The notes: generated from the letters alone by a model not told the origin. A stretch of 6,658 nucleotides of DNA from Legionellales bacterium UBA2469 (GCA_002342175.1 DDPL01000071.1:1-6658), one strand, 5' to 3'; shown: positions 1 through 5,389, counted from the first letter of the stretch. Numbers and translations: made by a program.

Positions 1-36
1 CATTTTCATGGAGTTACAACATTGTAAAAAGTCATT

Positions 37-65
37 TTGAAAAATTTGGATTTATTAACTATGCT
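37..65 (+). promoter_or_regulatory. Putative sigma-70 promoter of the small secreted-protein gene
   Basis: TTGAAA at 37-42 (5 of 6 to the -35 consensus) and TATGCT at 60-65 (4 of 6 to the -10 consensus) are separated by exactly 17 bases. Transcription would begin near 72, about 23 nt before the ATG at 95. The placement supports the small downstream reading frame being a real transcribed gene. A weaker alternative is TTGGAT at 46-51 with TAATAT at 69-74. The surrounding DNA is AT-rich, so chance matches are possible. Confidence 0.4.
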
Positions 66-94
66 CAATAATATAAGAAATTGAGAATCATTGC

Positions 95-250
95 ATGAAA
101 AAATTAATCATGGTTTTCATTGCGTTTGGATTAACGAGTTCAGGCTGGGGTTATGACGTGATGAAATATGAAAAGGTGCGTTTGAATCCTAAAAAACCTT
201 GGATTCGAAAAATTGATATTGCAAGAAGGATACAGTTTAAAAAACACTGA
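95..250 (+). CDS. Small secreted cationic protein, function unknown (51 aa)
   Basis: I do not recognise this protein. It starts MKKLIMVFIAFGLTSSGWGY: a lysine n-region, a hydrophobic stretch at about residues 4-16, and a small-residue region before a likely signal peptidase I site near G19. The mature part would be only about 32 residues. It is rich in Lys and Arg (roughly seven K and four R against two D and one E), with two aromatic and two proline positions in the middle and no cysteine. The Shine-Dalgarno is poor (TTGAGAAT upstream). Support comes from the signal-peptide pattern and the well-spaced promoter at 37-65. It converges on the cold-shock gene, and its last codons overlap the T-tract of that gene's terminator. 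It could be an exported basic peptide or envelope-associated protein. It could also be a remnant or spurious frame, since it is too short for statistics to decide. Confidence 0.5.
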   Translation: MKKLIMVFIAFGLTSSGWGYDVMKYEKVRLNPKKPWIRKIDIARRIQFKKH

Positions 251-279
251 GGGCACAGAATAATTAAATACTCTGTGCC
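239..279 (-). terminator. Rho-independent terminator of the cold-shock gene
   Basis: On the minus strand GGCACAGA (279-272) pairs with TCTGTGCC (259-252). The stem can be lengthened by three more pairs, the first a G-U, leaving a six-base AT loop. A run of six T follows at 244-239, after a gap of 7 nt. The G-U pair exists only in the minus-strand transcript (it is an A-C mismatch on the plus strand), and there is no T-run on the plus-strand side. The hairpin therefore best serves csp, whose stop codon lies 12 nt upstream of it. The gap before the T-run makes it less than ideal. Confidence 0.65.
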
Positions 280-291
280 ATCTTGGAAAGC

Positions 292-498
292 TTAGATTAC
301 TTCCACTTCTTCAGCTTGTGGACCTTTTTTGCCCATACCCGCTTTGAATTTAACGTTAGCACCTTCAGCTAAGGTTTTGAAACCAGAACCTTGAATAGCG
401 CTGAAGTGTACGAAATAATCTTTACCATTGCTTTCAATAAAACCAAAGCCTTTGCTTTCATTGAACCATTTTACTTTACCACTTACTTTTTCTGACAT
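292..498 (-). CDS. Cold-shock domain protein, CspA family (68 aa)
   Basis: This is a single cold-shock domain, a five-stranded OB-fold beta barrel that binds single-stranded RNA and DNA. Family members act as RNA chaperones, antiterminators or stationary-phase regulators in the cytoplasm. Hallmarks are visible: K10-W11-F12-N13, RNP1 K16-G17-F18-G19-F20-I21, RNP2 V30-H31-F32-S33-A34-I35 and the KKGPQA turn at 57-62. The length of 68 residues is typical. The start is ATG at 498, with GGGA (511-508) nine bases upstream. It has its own terminator at 239-279 and a long leader, so it is probably monocistronic and separate from the heptosyltransferase upstream on the same strand. The sequence alone does not show whether it is cold-inducible (CspA-like) or constitutive (CspC/CspE/CspD-like), so I give no symbol. 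Confidence 0.95.
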   Translation of the reverse strand: MSEKVSGKVKWFNESKGFGFIESNGKDYFVHFSAIQGSGFKTLAEGANVKFKAGMGKKGPQAEEVEVI

Positions 499-657
499 TT
501 AGGACATTCCCTATAGTTGAGCATTACTTGTTTAACAGACTTAAAAGACGATGACTTTTTGAACGTTAGCAATTTAATGCAGTTTTTAAAAGACTCATCT
601 TATCATTCTTACGCACGCAAAACAATCTTTAAATTGCATGAAAAAGCAAGTTTTTGT
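499..657 (-). promoter_or_regulatory. Long 5' leader of the cold-shock gene, possible thermosensing RNA
   Basis: No protein gene is supported between the csp start and the end of the heptosyltransferase gene (499-694). In the csp transcript the leader contains GCAATTTAA (637-629) and its exact complement TTAAATTGC (577-569), separated by 51 nt. A short AAAAG/CTTTT hairpin lies at 559-543, and two copies of GTCTTTTAA lie near 594 and 549. Just before the csp ATG is a two-codon frame, ATG TCC TAA (507-499). Long structured leaders are established for cspA-type mRNAs, where they control cold-dependent stability and translation. Equivalence here is inferred from length and complementarity only, and I see no clear cold-box match. 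Confidence 0.35.
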
Positions 658-663
658 TTATAA

Positions 664-691
664 TTTATCGTCACAATAGATTATTTGTAAA
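664..691 (-). promoter_or_regulatory. Candidate promoter of the cold-shock gene
   Basis: On the minus strand TTTACA (691-686, 5 of 6 to TTGACA) is followed after 16 bases by GATAAA (669-664, 4 of 6 to TATAAT). A start near 657 would give a leader of about 158 nt, similar to the roughly 160-nt leader known for E. coli cspA. A second -10-like TATAAA lies at 662-657. The region is very AT-rich, so this is a suggestion only. Confidence 0.3.
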
Positions 692-694
692 ATT

Positions 695-1615
695 TTATAA
701 AAAATCCAACACTTCATTCATTTCAGGCCATCGGTTAGCCGAGCCTAAGATTCTAGCATTTTTGGGTCCTGTTCGCTCTGGCGGGGTTACGCCAAATAAA
801 CCGATGGGGGCATATTGTTGATGAACGGCAGCGGCAATGTGTAAAGGACCGCTATCATTTGCGATAATTTTACTCGCAAGTTTTAGGATAGCAGCATAAG
901 TTTCTAAGTTTAAATTAGGCAATATGAGGGCATCTGGGAAATATTTTTTTGCCTCTTCAATTTCTTGTGGTCCGGGACAAATAATAGGACGATATTTTTT
1001 AATTTTTTTTGCAAATGTTACCCAATGTGGCCACTTTTTTGGTTGTTTTTGACGATTAAGGCCATGTGCAAACGGACATAATACAATAAATGGAAAATCG
1101 ATGTTGTTGCGGTTCAAAAGTGATTGCGCGGTTTCAATTGCTTTTTGACGAAGTGGAAGCTGAGGGATCAGTAACGTTGAAATTTTAGATTCATAATGTG
1201 GGTCGCTTATTGAAAGAAATTTGGTTGTGAGATGATGAAAAATATCGGTTTCATGTGTAAGACTAGGTTTTCTAAAGGCATGATGAAGCAGTACGCGCCG
1301 ACCATCTTGTGAATATCCAAATGATGTTTTTCCAGCTAGTTTCGCGTTTAAAGCACTTGAAAAACTATTGGTCAGTAACAGGATGTTTTTTTCAGGGCAT
1401 GCCTTAAGGAATTGAGTCGCTTTGTATTGGGAGGCTGGATAGGTCAGTTTAGGGATGTTTAATCCATGTAATAAATCATGAATCCAGGGTTTTCCTAAAA
1501 GTGTGAGGGATATACCGGCATCTTGCAGATATTTGATGGCGGGAAGCGCCATAATTACATCGCCGACCCAATTCGGTAGACGTACCAATAATCCATGATT
1601 TGTTCTATCGGACAT
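695..1615 (-). CDS. waaF: ADP-heptose:LPS heptosyltransferase family protein (GT9, WaaF-like)
   Basis: This glycosyltransferase family 9 (GT-B fold) enzyme most likely transfers L-glycero-D-manno-heptose from ADP-heptose to the lipopolysaccharide inner core at the cytoplasmic face of the inner membrane. The N-terminal acceptor-side motif is LLVRLPNWVGDVIMALPAI at residues 9-27, where D19 matches the catalytic-base position known in heptosyltransferase I. GRRVLLHHAF at 105-114 resembles WaaF. The C-terminal nucleotide-sugar domain has QPKKWP at 191-196, PGPQE at 214-218 and the conserved NDSGPLHIAAA at 253-263, then GVTPPERTGP. At 306 residues it is shorter than E. coli WaaF (about 348) but shows both domains. 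The ATG at 1615 has no obvious Shine-Dalgarno; a -10-like TATACT lies at 1652-1647. It is divergent from an O-antigen ligase-like gene, which fits LPS work. WaaF is likelier than WaaC or WaaQ because of the NWVGD motif, but this subtype call is not certain. Confidence 0.85.
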   Translation of the reverse strand: MSDRTNHGLLVRLPNWVGDVIMALPAIKYLQDAGISLTLLGKPWIHDLLHGLNIPKLTYPASQYKATQFLKACPEKNILLLTNSFSSALNAKLAGKTSFGYSQDGRRVLLHHAFRKPSLTHETDIFHHLTTKFLSISDPHYESKISTLLIPQLPLRQKAIETAQSLLNRNNIDFPFIVLCPFAHGLNRQKQPKKWPHWVTFAKKIKKYRPIICPGPQEIEEAKKYFPDALILPNLNLETYAAILKLASKIIANDSGPLHIAAAVHQQYAPIGLFGVTPPERTGPKNARILGSANRWPEMNEVLDFL

Positions 1616-1646
1616 AATTTATTTTATGGGATGTTATAAAAATCCT

Positions 1647-1689
1647 AGTATATCGTTAAATTGAATAAAAAATTAGAGTACAATTTAAT
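1647..1689. promoter_or_regulatory. Overlapping divergent promoters between heptosyltransferase and O-antigen ligase genes
   Basis: Plus strand: TTGAAT (1661-1666), a 17-base spacer, then TTTAAT (1684-1689, 5 of 6 to TATAAT). The start would be near 1696, about 22 nt before the ATG at 1718. Minus strand: TATACT (1652-1647, 5 of 6), with only weak -35-like sequence around 1675-1669, which falls inside the plus-strand promoter. If both are used, polymerase binding for the two LPS genes would compete. AT-rich context lowers confidence. Confidence 0.35.
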
Positions 1690-1717
1690 TTTAATGTTTT
1701 TAGATGATGAGATATTC

Positions 1718-2932
1718 ATGACAGTTCTAATGCCCCCGATGAGATGGTCGTTGATGCGCAGTCAAAAATTGGAAAATGTATTGGCCTATTTACCAGGGCT
1801 GTGGATGGGATCCATTGTTCTAGGAACATCCATTGAAGCAATTTGTTTTTTCCTGGCCTTGATTTCAATAGCATTTCAACCCAATGCCTGGGTACGGATT
1901 CGGAATTATTATCCGCATATTTGGTTTTGGAGTTTATTAAGTATTGCACTTTGGATGACGATAAGCCTTTTCTGGACACCCTTATGGGATCATGAGGCGT
2001 GGTTTAATCTCAAAAAAGTCTATCGCCTGCTTTTATTGCCAGTGATGATGTTGGGCTTTGATAGCGATGAAAAACGCATGCGCGCTTTGCATGCTTTTGT
2101 GATCATGATGCTTATTCCTGCCATGATTTGTGTGCTTAATTTTTTCCATGTGATTCAATTTAGAGATGAGGATCCGGGACACATTTTTTATAATCATATC
2201 TTAACCGGATTTCAGTTATGCATGGCTGCCTACTTAAGTATGGTGATGTTTCATCAACGTCATCTTAAAAATGATCCGAAAGCTTATATTTATCTTGCTG
2301 TAGGCATTGCTTTAAGTTTGGTTGTGACATGCGCCAATAGTGGAAAAATGGCCTATGTCTTATATTTTGTTTTAATGGGGCATGCCTTCTTTTATATGAG
2401 TGGTAAACATTCTCGCTGGTTTTTATTTGGTGGGATGATGGTCATTGTAATGGGCATGTTTTTTATGAGTCCCATGGTGCATACAGGTATTGAAAGTCTT
2501 TATAAAAACGTACATCAGTTTGAGCAAGGAGAAAAAGCGACAACGCTCGGATTCCGAATCCAATTCCATCATTTTGCCTATACTTTATTCAAAAAACATT
2601 GGTTTGCTGGTGGCGGTGCAGGCTCATATGTCCATTGGTTTAAAATTTTAAATCCAGTTCCTGAATGGGATCGACCACCTAATTCGCATAGCCAATATTG
2701 GTTGGTGGCGAGTGAGCATGGATTAATAGGCTTAATGTTATGGGCTTTATTTTTAGGGTATTTGGCACTGATGTCAGTGCATGTCCCTTTTTATGGCCAA
2801 ATATGGCGGGGTTTCATGTTGGCGGTACTCATCAATAGTTTTACCGATAATGTTTTAAATTACTGTATTGGGTATATGTTTTTAGGAATCACGGCCATGA
2901 TGTTGGTAGCAGCTCATCAAACAAAAGATTAA
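1718..2932 (+). CDS. O-antigen ligase / polymerase family membrane protein (Wzy_C superfamily, WaaL-like)
   Basis: This polytopic inner-membrane protein of 404 residues probably joins undecaprenyl-linked O-antigen to lipid A-core on the periplasmic side, or polymerises O-units. I count about ten to twelve hydrophobic segments between residues 26 and 398. They are interrupted by one large periplasmic loop at about 253-325, the usual layout for this family. Family signatures are R280 in TTLGFR, the glycine-rich AGGGAGSY at 297-304, and PNSHSQYWLVASEHGLIGL at 321-339, where H324 matches the conserved loop histidine of WaaL-type enzymes. The frame is open from a TTG at 1661, but that TTG is the first base of the likely -35 box. 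I therefore prefer ATG 1718, with GAG about 6 nt upstream; ATG 1730 is also possible. The neighbouring heptosyltransferase favours a ligase over a polymerase, but the superfamily cannot be split by eye. Confidence 0.8.
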   Translation: MTVLMPPMRWSLMRSQKLENVLAYLPGLWMGSIVLGTSIEAICFFLALISIAFQPNAWVRIRNYYPHIWFWSLLSIALWMTISLFWTPLWDHEAWFNLKKVYRLLLLPVMMLGFDSDEKRMRALHAFVIMMLIPAMICVLNFFHVIQFRDEDPGHIFYNHILTGFQLCMAAYLSMVMFHQRHLKNDPKAYIYLAVGIALSLVVTCANSGKMAYVLYFVLMGHAFFYMSGKHSRWFLFGGMMVIVMGMFFMSPMVHTGIESLYKNVHQFEQGEKATTLGFRIQFHHFAYTLFKKHWFAGGGAGSYVHWFKILNPVPEWDRPPNSHSQYWLVASEHGLIGLMLWALFLGYLALMSVHVPFYGQIWRGFMLAVLINSFTDNVLNYCIGYMFLGITAMMLVAAHQTKD

Positions 2933-2940
2933 AAATCTTT
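2924..2940. repeat. Perfect 7-bp inverted repeat at the convergent stop codons
   Basis: AAAGATT (2924-2930), a 3-base AAA loop, then AATCTTT (2934-2940). It encodes the last codons of both convergent genes, and the shared TTAA holds both stop codons. A weak two-way hairpin is possible, but the stem is nearly all A-T, so efficient termination is doubtful. Confidence 0.4.
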
Positions 2941-3816
2941 CAAATCACAAATGGGGGATGCAAATTTTTTAATTTGTTGATGAATGACGCGCCAATTTGG
3001 ATTTTGAGGATGCGGCATTTGCAGAATATGAATTTTGCCATCCTGTGTGCTTTGTAAAATTTGATAAAACGATTTTTGACACGTCTGCAAATCATTCGGG
3101 AATTCGATGATTTGCAAATTCGAAGGCCCCTTTTCGTTTTCGATATAATAAAGATTTTTAAGGCGTCCAATTGGATTGGAAGGTATATCGCGACATTTAG
3201 GCGACAGACCAATGCATTCTTTAATTTGTTGGGTCGAAATGGCACCAAATCTTAAGATTTCACAATGATGCTCATCAGTTAGTTTTAAAATAGTTGATTC
3301 AATACCAAGGGCACAGGGTCCACCGTCTAGAATATGCAATGAGCTATTTGGGAAAAAGGAAGCGACTTGAGATGCACTTGTTGGGCTTAATTGATGAGAG
3401 GGATTGGCCGAAGGTGCCACGATGGGATGTCCCAAAGCTTCTAAAAGTTCAAGGGTTAATGGATGAGCCGGGCAACGCAGAGCAATCGTTTGATGAGGAC
3501 CTTCAAGTATTGATAAAACACTAGTGTGCCTTAGCGGTAGAACCAAGGTAAGAGGGCCTGGCCAAAACCGTTGGATAAGAGTAGAGGTATAAGAAGGAAT
3601 GTTTTCACACCATTGATCAATTGGCCAAGATGGGTGGATATTAAGTGCCAAAGCTTTTTCTTGGGGGCGTTCTTTGAGCGCATAAATCTTCGAGATAGCA
3701 AGCAAAGATTGCGCATCTGCAGCCAAACCATAAAGCGTTTCAGTAGGAATCGCAACAATGTCATTTTTTAAAAGCAATTCTTTTGCGAATTGAACATCTG
3801 ATATTAATTGTGGCAT
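2929..3816 (-). CDS. Threonylcarbamoyl-AMP synthase, Sua5/YrdC/YciO family
   Basis: This enzyme makes L-threonylcarbamoyladenylate from threonine, bicarbonate and ATP. TsaB/D/E-type partners then use it for t6A at position 37 of ANN-decoding tRNAs, in the cytoplasm. Numbering from ATG 3816, the YrdC domain covers about residues 3-200: PTETLYGLAADA at 24-35, K48-E49-R50-P51 (the KxR motif), FWPGPLTLVLP at 84-94, SANPS at 136-140 and GIESTI at 172-177. A further 90 or so residues resemble a reduced Sua5 C-terminal domain, so this is not a YrdC-only TsaC (about 190 aa), but at 295 aa it is shorter than typical Sua5 (about 340-350). The usual linker SPGMxxxHYxP is poorly kept. The frame opens with a TTG at 3831; I choose ATG 3816 because the homologous region begins directly after it, though neither has a strong Shine-Dalgarno. 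It overlaps the O-antigen ligase gene by 4 bp tail-to-tail. Confidence 0.9.
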   Translation of the reverse strand: MPQLISDVQFAKELLLKNDIVAIPTETLYGLAADAQSLLAISKIYALKERPQEKALALNIHPSWPIDQWCENIPSYTSTLIQRFWPGPLTLVLPLRHTSVLSILEGPHQTIALRCPAHPLTLELLEALGHPIVAPSANPSHQLSPTSASQVASFFPNSSLHILDGGPCALGIESTILKLTDEHHCEILRFGAISTQQIKECIGLSPKCRDIPSNPIGRLKNLYYIENEKGPSNLQIIEFPNDLQTCQKSFYQILQSTQDGKIHILQMPHPQNPNWRVIHQQIKKFASPICDLKDF

Positions 3817-3839
3817 CTGAATTTCAATCAATCATTTAA

Positions 3840-3851
3840 AATAAGCTTATT
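3840..3851. repeat. 12-bp perfect palindrome between divergent sua5-like and SOUL genes
   Basis: AATAAGCTTATT is self-complementary, and flanking TTTAA/TTTAA-like bases extend the symmetry with one bulge. It lies in the 118-bp divergent gap, 24 bp upstream of the Sua5 start and 83 bp upstream of the SOUL start. This is where an operator could sit. In AT-rich DNA it may equally be chance. Confidence 0.25.
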
Positions 3852-3934
3852 GTTTAATAAATTGACGACAATATCAAGTCATGAAAAACTGTTATAGAAT
3901 AAAGAACTGATTGATGAAAGGGAAAGAAGTAATA

Positions 3935-4549
3935 ATGGGAAATTCTATGGTTGGCTATATCATATCTTTTTTTGTGATAGTTGTATCATTGACATTGGTA
4001 TTTAAAGGAAGTTTCTGGTTGTTTCGAGAAGTTGAAACCCCAAATTATCTTGTGATTTCAAAACATAAAAATATGGAAGTTCGTCAATATCCCATCATGA
4101 TACGCGCAAGCCTAGAACAAAAAGGCGCCCGACCAGAGGCCATATCTATGGGATTTTCAAAATTAGCAGCATATATATTTGGCAAAAATGATGCACATAA
4201 AAAAATAAAAATGACGGCACCAGTCTTGCAGGAGACACTCAAGGATGGATGGAAAATACAATTTATAATGCCAGCTTATTTATTGATGGATGAGATACCA
4301 AAACCATTTGACAACGATATCCAATTGATTGAAAGCGATGAAGAGCGCATGGCCGTTATTCGATTTTCTGGGCGTATTAAAGAAAGTCGATTAGAACACT
4401 TCACAGCACATTTACAACAGTTTTTACAATCCCAAGGCTGTAAAACGCAGTCATCAGCGATTTATGCGTTTTACAATCCACCCTGGACAATACCATTTAT
4501 GCGTCGGAATGAAGTATGGTTTCGCGTCGCCAATGATTGTCGTTTTTAA
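3935..4549 (+). CDS. SOUL family haem-binding-like protein with N-terminal membrane anchor (204 aa)
   Basis: SOUL/HBP domain proteins bind haem or related tetrapyrroles in animals and plants; the bacterial members are mostly uncharacterised. From ATG 3935, residues 8-30 form one hydrophobic segment (YIISFFVIVVSLTLVF), likely an uncleaved anchor or a signal sequence, so the domain is probably outside the cytoplasm. The SOUL domain follows at about 36-198. It shows YLVISKHKNMEVRQYP at 38-53, KIKMTAPV at 90-97, IQFIMP at 108-113 with IPKP at 121-124, AVIRFSG at 140-146, and the C-terminal signature YNPPWTIPFMRRNEVWF at 180-196. ATG 3935 is preferred over TTG 3911 or ATG 3914 because GGGAAAGAAG lies just upstream; a -10-like TAGAAT is at 3895-3900. 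Its stop abuts the stop of the convergent small-protein gene. Haem binding is a family inference and not visible in a motif. Confidence 0.88.
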   Translation: MGNSMVGYIISFFVIVVSLTLVFKGSFWLFREVETPNYLVISKHKNMEVRQYPIMIRASLEQKGARPEAISMGFSKLAAYIFGKNDAHKKIKMTAPVLQETLKDGWKIQFIMPAYLLMDEIPKPFDNDIQLIESDEERMAVIRFSGRIKESRLEHFTAHLQQFLQSQGCKTQSSAIYAFYNPPWTIPFMRRNEVWFRVANDCRF

Positions 4550-4855
4550 CTAGAAGGTGTACATCGAATTGAATTCATCGTTATGACGCGCTGGAATGCA
4601 TGGTCCATCATAAAATACATCATTAACCATTAAACTCATGCGAATGCCTGCCCGTTGGTATTTGGCAATTTGAGCAAATTGCGTGTGGCTAACATAAAGA
4701 CGGGTTGTTCCGCAATAGATTAAATTATCTTTTTTGGGTTTGATTTTAACATGAGCAAAAATCGTACATCCCCAGCGAAATTTAGTAATGTCACATCCTG
4801 CAAAAGTGCCGGCGGAATAAATAAGACATAATAACAACACGAAACACGACTTCAT
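4550..4855 (-). CDS. Small exported cysteine-containing protein, function unknown (101 aa)
   Basis: I cannot assign a function. MKSCFVLLLCLIYSAGTFAG is a clear secretion signal. Cleavage may fall after A19 (signal peptidase I). Alternatively FAGC at 18-21 may act as an imperfect lipobox giving a lipoprotein at C21, whose +2 residue D22 would favour inner-membrane retention in the Lol system. The mature chain has four cysteines (C21, C30, C48, C86), enough for two disulfides if not lipidated. Features that look conserved-domain-like are CDITKFRWGC (21-30), LIYCG (45-49), the KYQRAGIRM stretch (65-73) and GPCIPAR (84-90). ATG 4855 has GGAG at 4867-4864, eight bases upstream, and a perfect TATAAT at 4895-4890, so it has its own expression signals. 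It converges on the SOUL gene with no gap. It resembles, from memory, small hypothetical proteins of Legionella-like bacteria, which I cannot verify. Confidence 0.8.
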   Translation of the reverse strand: MKSCFVLLLCLIYSAGTFAGCDITKFRWGCTIFAHVKIKPKKDNLIYCGTTRLYVSHTQFAQIAKYQRAGIRMSLMVNDVFYDGPCIPARHNDEFNSMYTF

Positions 4856-4889
4856 AGACGAAACTCCATTTGTCGAGGATATGTAGTTA

Positions 4890-4895
4890 ATTATA
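4890..4895 (-). promoter_or_regulatory. Likely -10 element of the small cysteine-protein gene
   Basis: A perfect TATAAT on the minus strand lies about 35 nt upstream of the ATG at 4855, giving a leader of roughly 28 nt. No good -35 hexamer is present at 16-18 bases (CTCCAA or CCTCCA), so the promoter may be weak or activator-dependent. Confidence 0.4.
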
Positions 4896-4927
4896 GATGA
4901 TATTTACCATATTGGAGGGAAAATATA

Positions 4928-4974
4928 AAAAAAACACATCAGTGCAATGGATTTTGCGAAAGATGTGTTTTTTT
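4928..4974. terminator. rplS: Strong rho-independent terminator after rplS, symmetrical on both strands
   Basis: AAAAAAACACATC (4928-4940) is the exact complement of GATGTGTTTTTTT (4962-4974). The 21-nt loop contains a second small stem, GCAA (4944-4947) with TTGC (4954-4957). Read on the minus strand, the ACACATC/GATGTGT stem is followed by eight T, which fits termination of the rimM-trmD-rplS transcript 11 nt after the rplS stop. The plus-strand reading also ends in seven T. It would insulate the small cysteine-protein gene from ribosomal-operon transcription. Confidence 0.85.
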
Positions 4975-4985
4975 GAAGGCTTAAA

Positions 4986-5369
4986 TTACTGTGCAGCAGC
5001 TTCTTTAGGAGCAGCTTTTGTTGGTAATTTTTCTTTAATGCGTGCAGCACGACCAGATAATTCACGGAGGTAGTACAATTTAGCACGACGAACATCACCG
5101 CGACGGGTGACCTGAATACTCTCGATCATTGGACTAAATGTTTGGAATACACGCTCAACGCCAACGTTTTGAGATATTTTACGTACAGTGAATGCAGAAT
5201 TAACACCACGGTTACGTTTTGCAATTACAACGCCTTCAAATGCTTGTAAACGCTCACGGTTTCCCTCTTTTACTTTAACCTGGACAACAACAGTGTCACC
5301 AGGTCCAAATTGAGGAATGTTTTTGCCTTGCATTTGCTCAGCATTGATTGTATCGATAATGTTTGTCAT
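4986..5369 (-). CDS. rplS: 50S ribosomal protein L19
   Basis: L19 sits at the 30S-50S interface of the large subunit. The sequence matches bacterial L19 throughout: [16 protein letters not shown] at 21-36, [20 protein letters not shown] at 40-59, [21 protein letters not shown] at 60-80, and [27 protein letters not shown] near 89-115. At 127 residues it exceeds E. coli L19 (115) by a C-terminal tail of about 12 residues, rich in Ala, Pro and Lys. The start is ATG 5369 with a consensus AAGGAG at 5381-5376, six bases upstream, the strongest ribosome site in the window, as expected for a ribosomal protein. It lies 20 nt downstream of trmD in the same transcript and is the last gene before the terminator at 4928-4974. 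Confidence 0.98.
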   Translation of the reverse strand: MTNIIDTINAEQMQGKNIPQFGPGDTVVVQVKVKEGNRERLQAFEGVVIAKRNRGVNSAFTVRKISQNVGVERVFQTFSPMIESIQVTRRGDVRRAKLYYLRELSGRAARIKEKLPTKAAPKEAAAQ

Positions 5370-5389
5370 ACCTTACTCCTTGAAAGAGG

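Noticed and set aside
1..9. ATGAAAATG on the minus strand at the left edge, possibly the start of a divergent gene
   Set aside because: Only three codons are visible and there is no Shine-Dalgarno upstream, so nothing can be claimed.
638..679. Short plus-strand frame beginning ATG AAA AAG in the csp upstream region
   Set aside because: It has about 13 codons, no ribosome site, and lies over the presumed csp promoter and leader. It is most likely chance.
1716..1979. 87-codon minus-strand frame opposite the O-antigen ligase gene
   Set aside because: It is a shadow of the membrane-protein coding frame, with no motif and no ribosome site.
2940..3771. Several frames of 64-102 codons on both strands within the sua5-like gene
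   Set aside because: All overlap the clearly conserved YrdC-family frame, and none shows recognisable domain features.
3862..3867. TTGACG as a -35 box for the SOUL gene
   Set aside because: No -10 hexamer lies at 16-18 bases; the nearest TATAGA is 25 bases away.
4904..5098. Minus-strand 64-codon frame spanning the rplS end and terminator
   Set aside because: It is out of frame with L19 and runs through the terminator hairpin.
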